Below are positions 63,608 through 64,000 of a DNA stretch of 64,000 nucleotides, one piece after another. Numbering within the stretch: position 1 is the stretch's first letter; the number at the start of each line of letters is the position of its first letter. The notes under the pieces are model-generated. The model made no database searches and was not told where the DNA came from. It saw only the letters and a program-made list of their open reading frames with translations. Source of the stretch: UBA2988 sp965237965 (GTDB lineage Bacteria > Gemmatimonadota > Gemmatimonadetes > Longimicrobiales > Gaopeijiaceae); the NCBI GenBank assembly GCA_965237965.1, contig CBDEGT010000003.1:806001-870000 (forward strand), given 5' to 3'. A program made the position numbers and the translations under genes.

Positions 63608-64000
63608 CCCCTTCACGCCGATGGTGCGTGGGGGGCTCGACGTGAACGGGGACGGCTCCTGGGTCAACGACGTGGCCTGGGTACCTGGGAGCGAGGAAGC
63701 GAGGAGGCTGGCCGAGGTAGTCGGGTGCACCGACCTGCCTACCGGCGCGTTTCCGTCTCGAAACTCCTGCCGTGGACCGGCCCTCCTCGAGCTGGACCTG
63801 AGGCTCACTCTGGGTCCGCTCGCTTTGGGGCGTGCGGAGCTGGAGCTCACCGTGGACCTCGTGAACGCGACCGACCAGGAGGAAGGCATCCGGGACGACG
63901 CGCTCCTCCTTCTGGACCCGAGCGCTCCTCTTTCGGTTAATGCCGGAAGGCTGTCGGTGCCTTACCGGCTGAACCCGGGGTTCGGCTCGCTGGCCGCCCG
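63608..64000 (+). pseudogene. TonB-dependent receptor (Oar-like), internal/C-terminal part
   Basis: The frame emerging from the IS reads FTPMVRGGLDVNGDGSWVND and VAWVP, the barrel signature of TonB-dependent or Oar-like receptors, then alternating beta-strands (LLELDLRLTLGPLALGRAEL, ELTVDLVNATDQEEG, LSVPYRLNPGFGSLAAR) to the window edge. The plug domain and most of the barrel are not present upstream, so the gene is cut by the IS. The true C-terminus lies outside. Confidence 0.75.

Overview
The window is high-GC bacterial DNA with Gram-negative features (TonB-dependent receptor, lipoproteins, exosortase/EpsI, murein lytic transglycosylase). The mix of DUF1552/DUF1592 proteins with planctomycete-type cytochrome motifs, many TPR proteins, an HD-GYP protein and a Rne/Rng-rplU-rpmA block suggests Gemmatimonadota or a related environmental phylum. 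This is inference from family content; no 16S rRNA is present.

Layout. (1) 1-13,000 is mostly core genome: a broken collagen-like trypsin, a 5'-truncated recQ whose break point carries a 90-bp palindromic MITE-like element, an acyl-CoA dehydrogenase, a ribonuclease E/G, ribosomal proteins L21 and L27, a lytic transglycosylase, a frameshifted chorismate mutase, a lipoprotein and aconitase. (2) A tRNA-Leu(CAA) at 13,032 is followed by an intact tyrosine recombinase, the usual start of a genomic island. (3) 14,600-51,700 is a mosaic dominated by insertion sequences: IS3, IS256 (three types), IS1595, IS5 (two copies with identical transposases), IS4 (two copies), IS1-like, IS21 and IS30. Many are truncated, nested or frameshifted. 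Between them lie a TPR / sigma-54 activator / TPR-HD-GYP signalling trio, a stranded exopolysaccharide remnant (exosortase, EpsI, cupin, headless glycosyltransferase), two methyltransferases, a broken AbrB/RelE-like toxin-antitoxin pair, a tmRNA-like 3' end beside an integrase remnant, a large secreted TPR protein, a PLP decarboxylase and adhesin fragments. (4) 51,800-62,000 is quieter: a secreted beta-propeller-like protein with a haem motif, a junction of two gene fragments, then a minus-strand run DUF1592 / DUF1552 / ankyrin, a PIN-domain protein and a cytochrome c lipoprotein. (5) A complete IS256-type element at 62,231-63,607 separates this from the C-terminal part of a TonB-dependent receptor that runs off the end.

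How it fits together. Housekeeping genes on the left keep normal operon spacing (GTGA overlap of recQ and acyl-CoA dehydrogenase; rplU-rpmA followed by a strong terminator). The rest shows repeated integration at RNA-gene sites and IS-driven decay. Two IS5 insertions and one IS256 insertion keep target duplications, so the interrupted genes can be read across the junctions. The most coherent undescribed unit is the trio at 16,944-21,001: two proteins with related TPR arrays flank a sigma-54 activator that has no sensor domain and has GAFTDA in place of GAFTGA, and the second TPR array is fused to an HD-GYP domain. Several single-base frameshifts in otherwise good genes mean that either real decay or sequence error must be considered.
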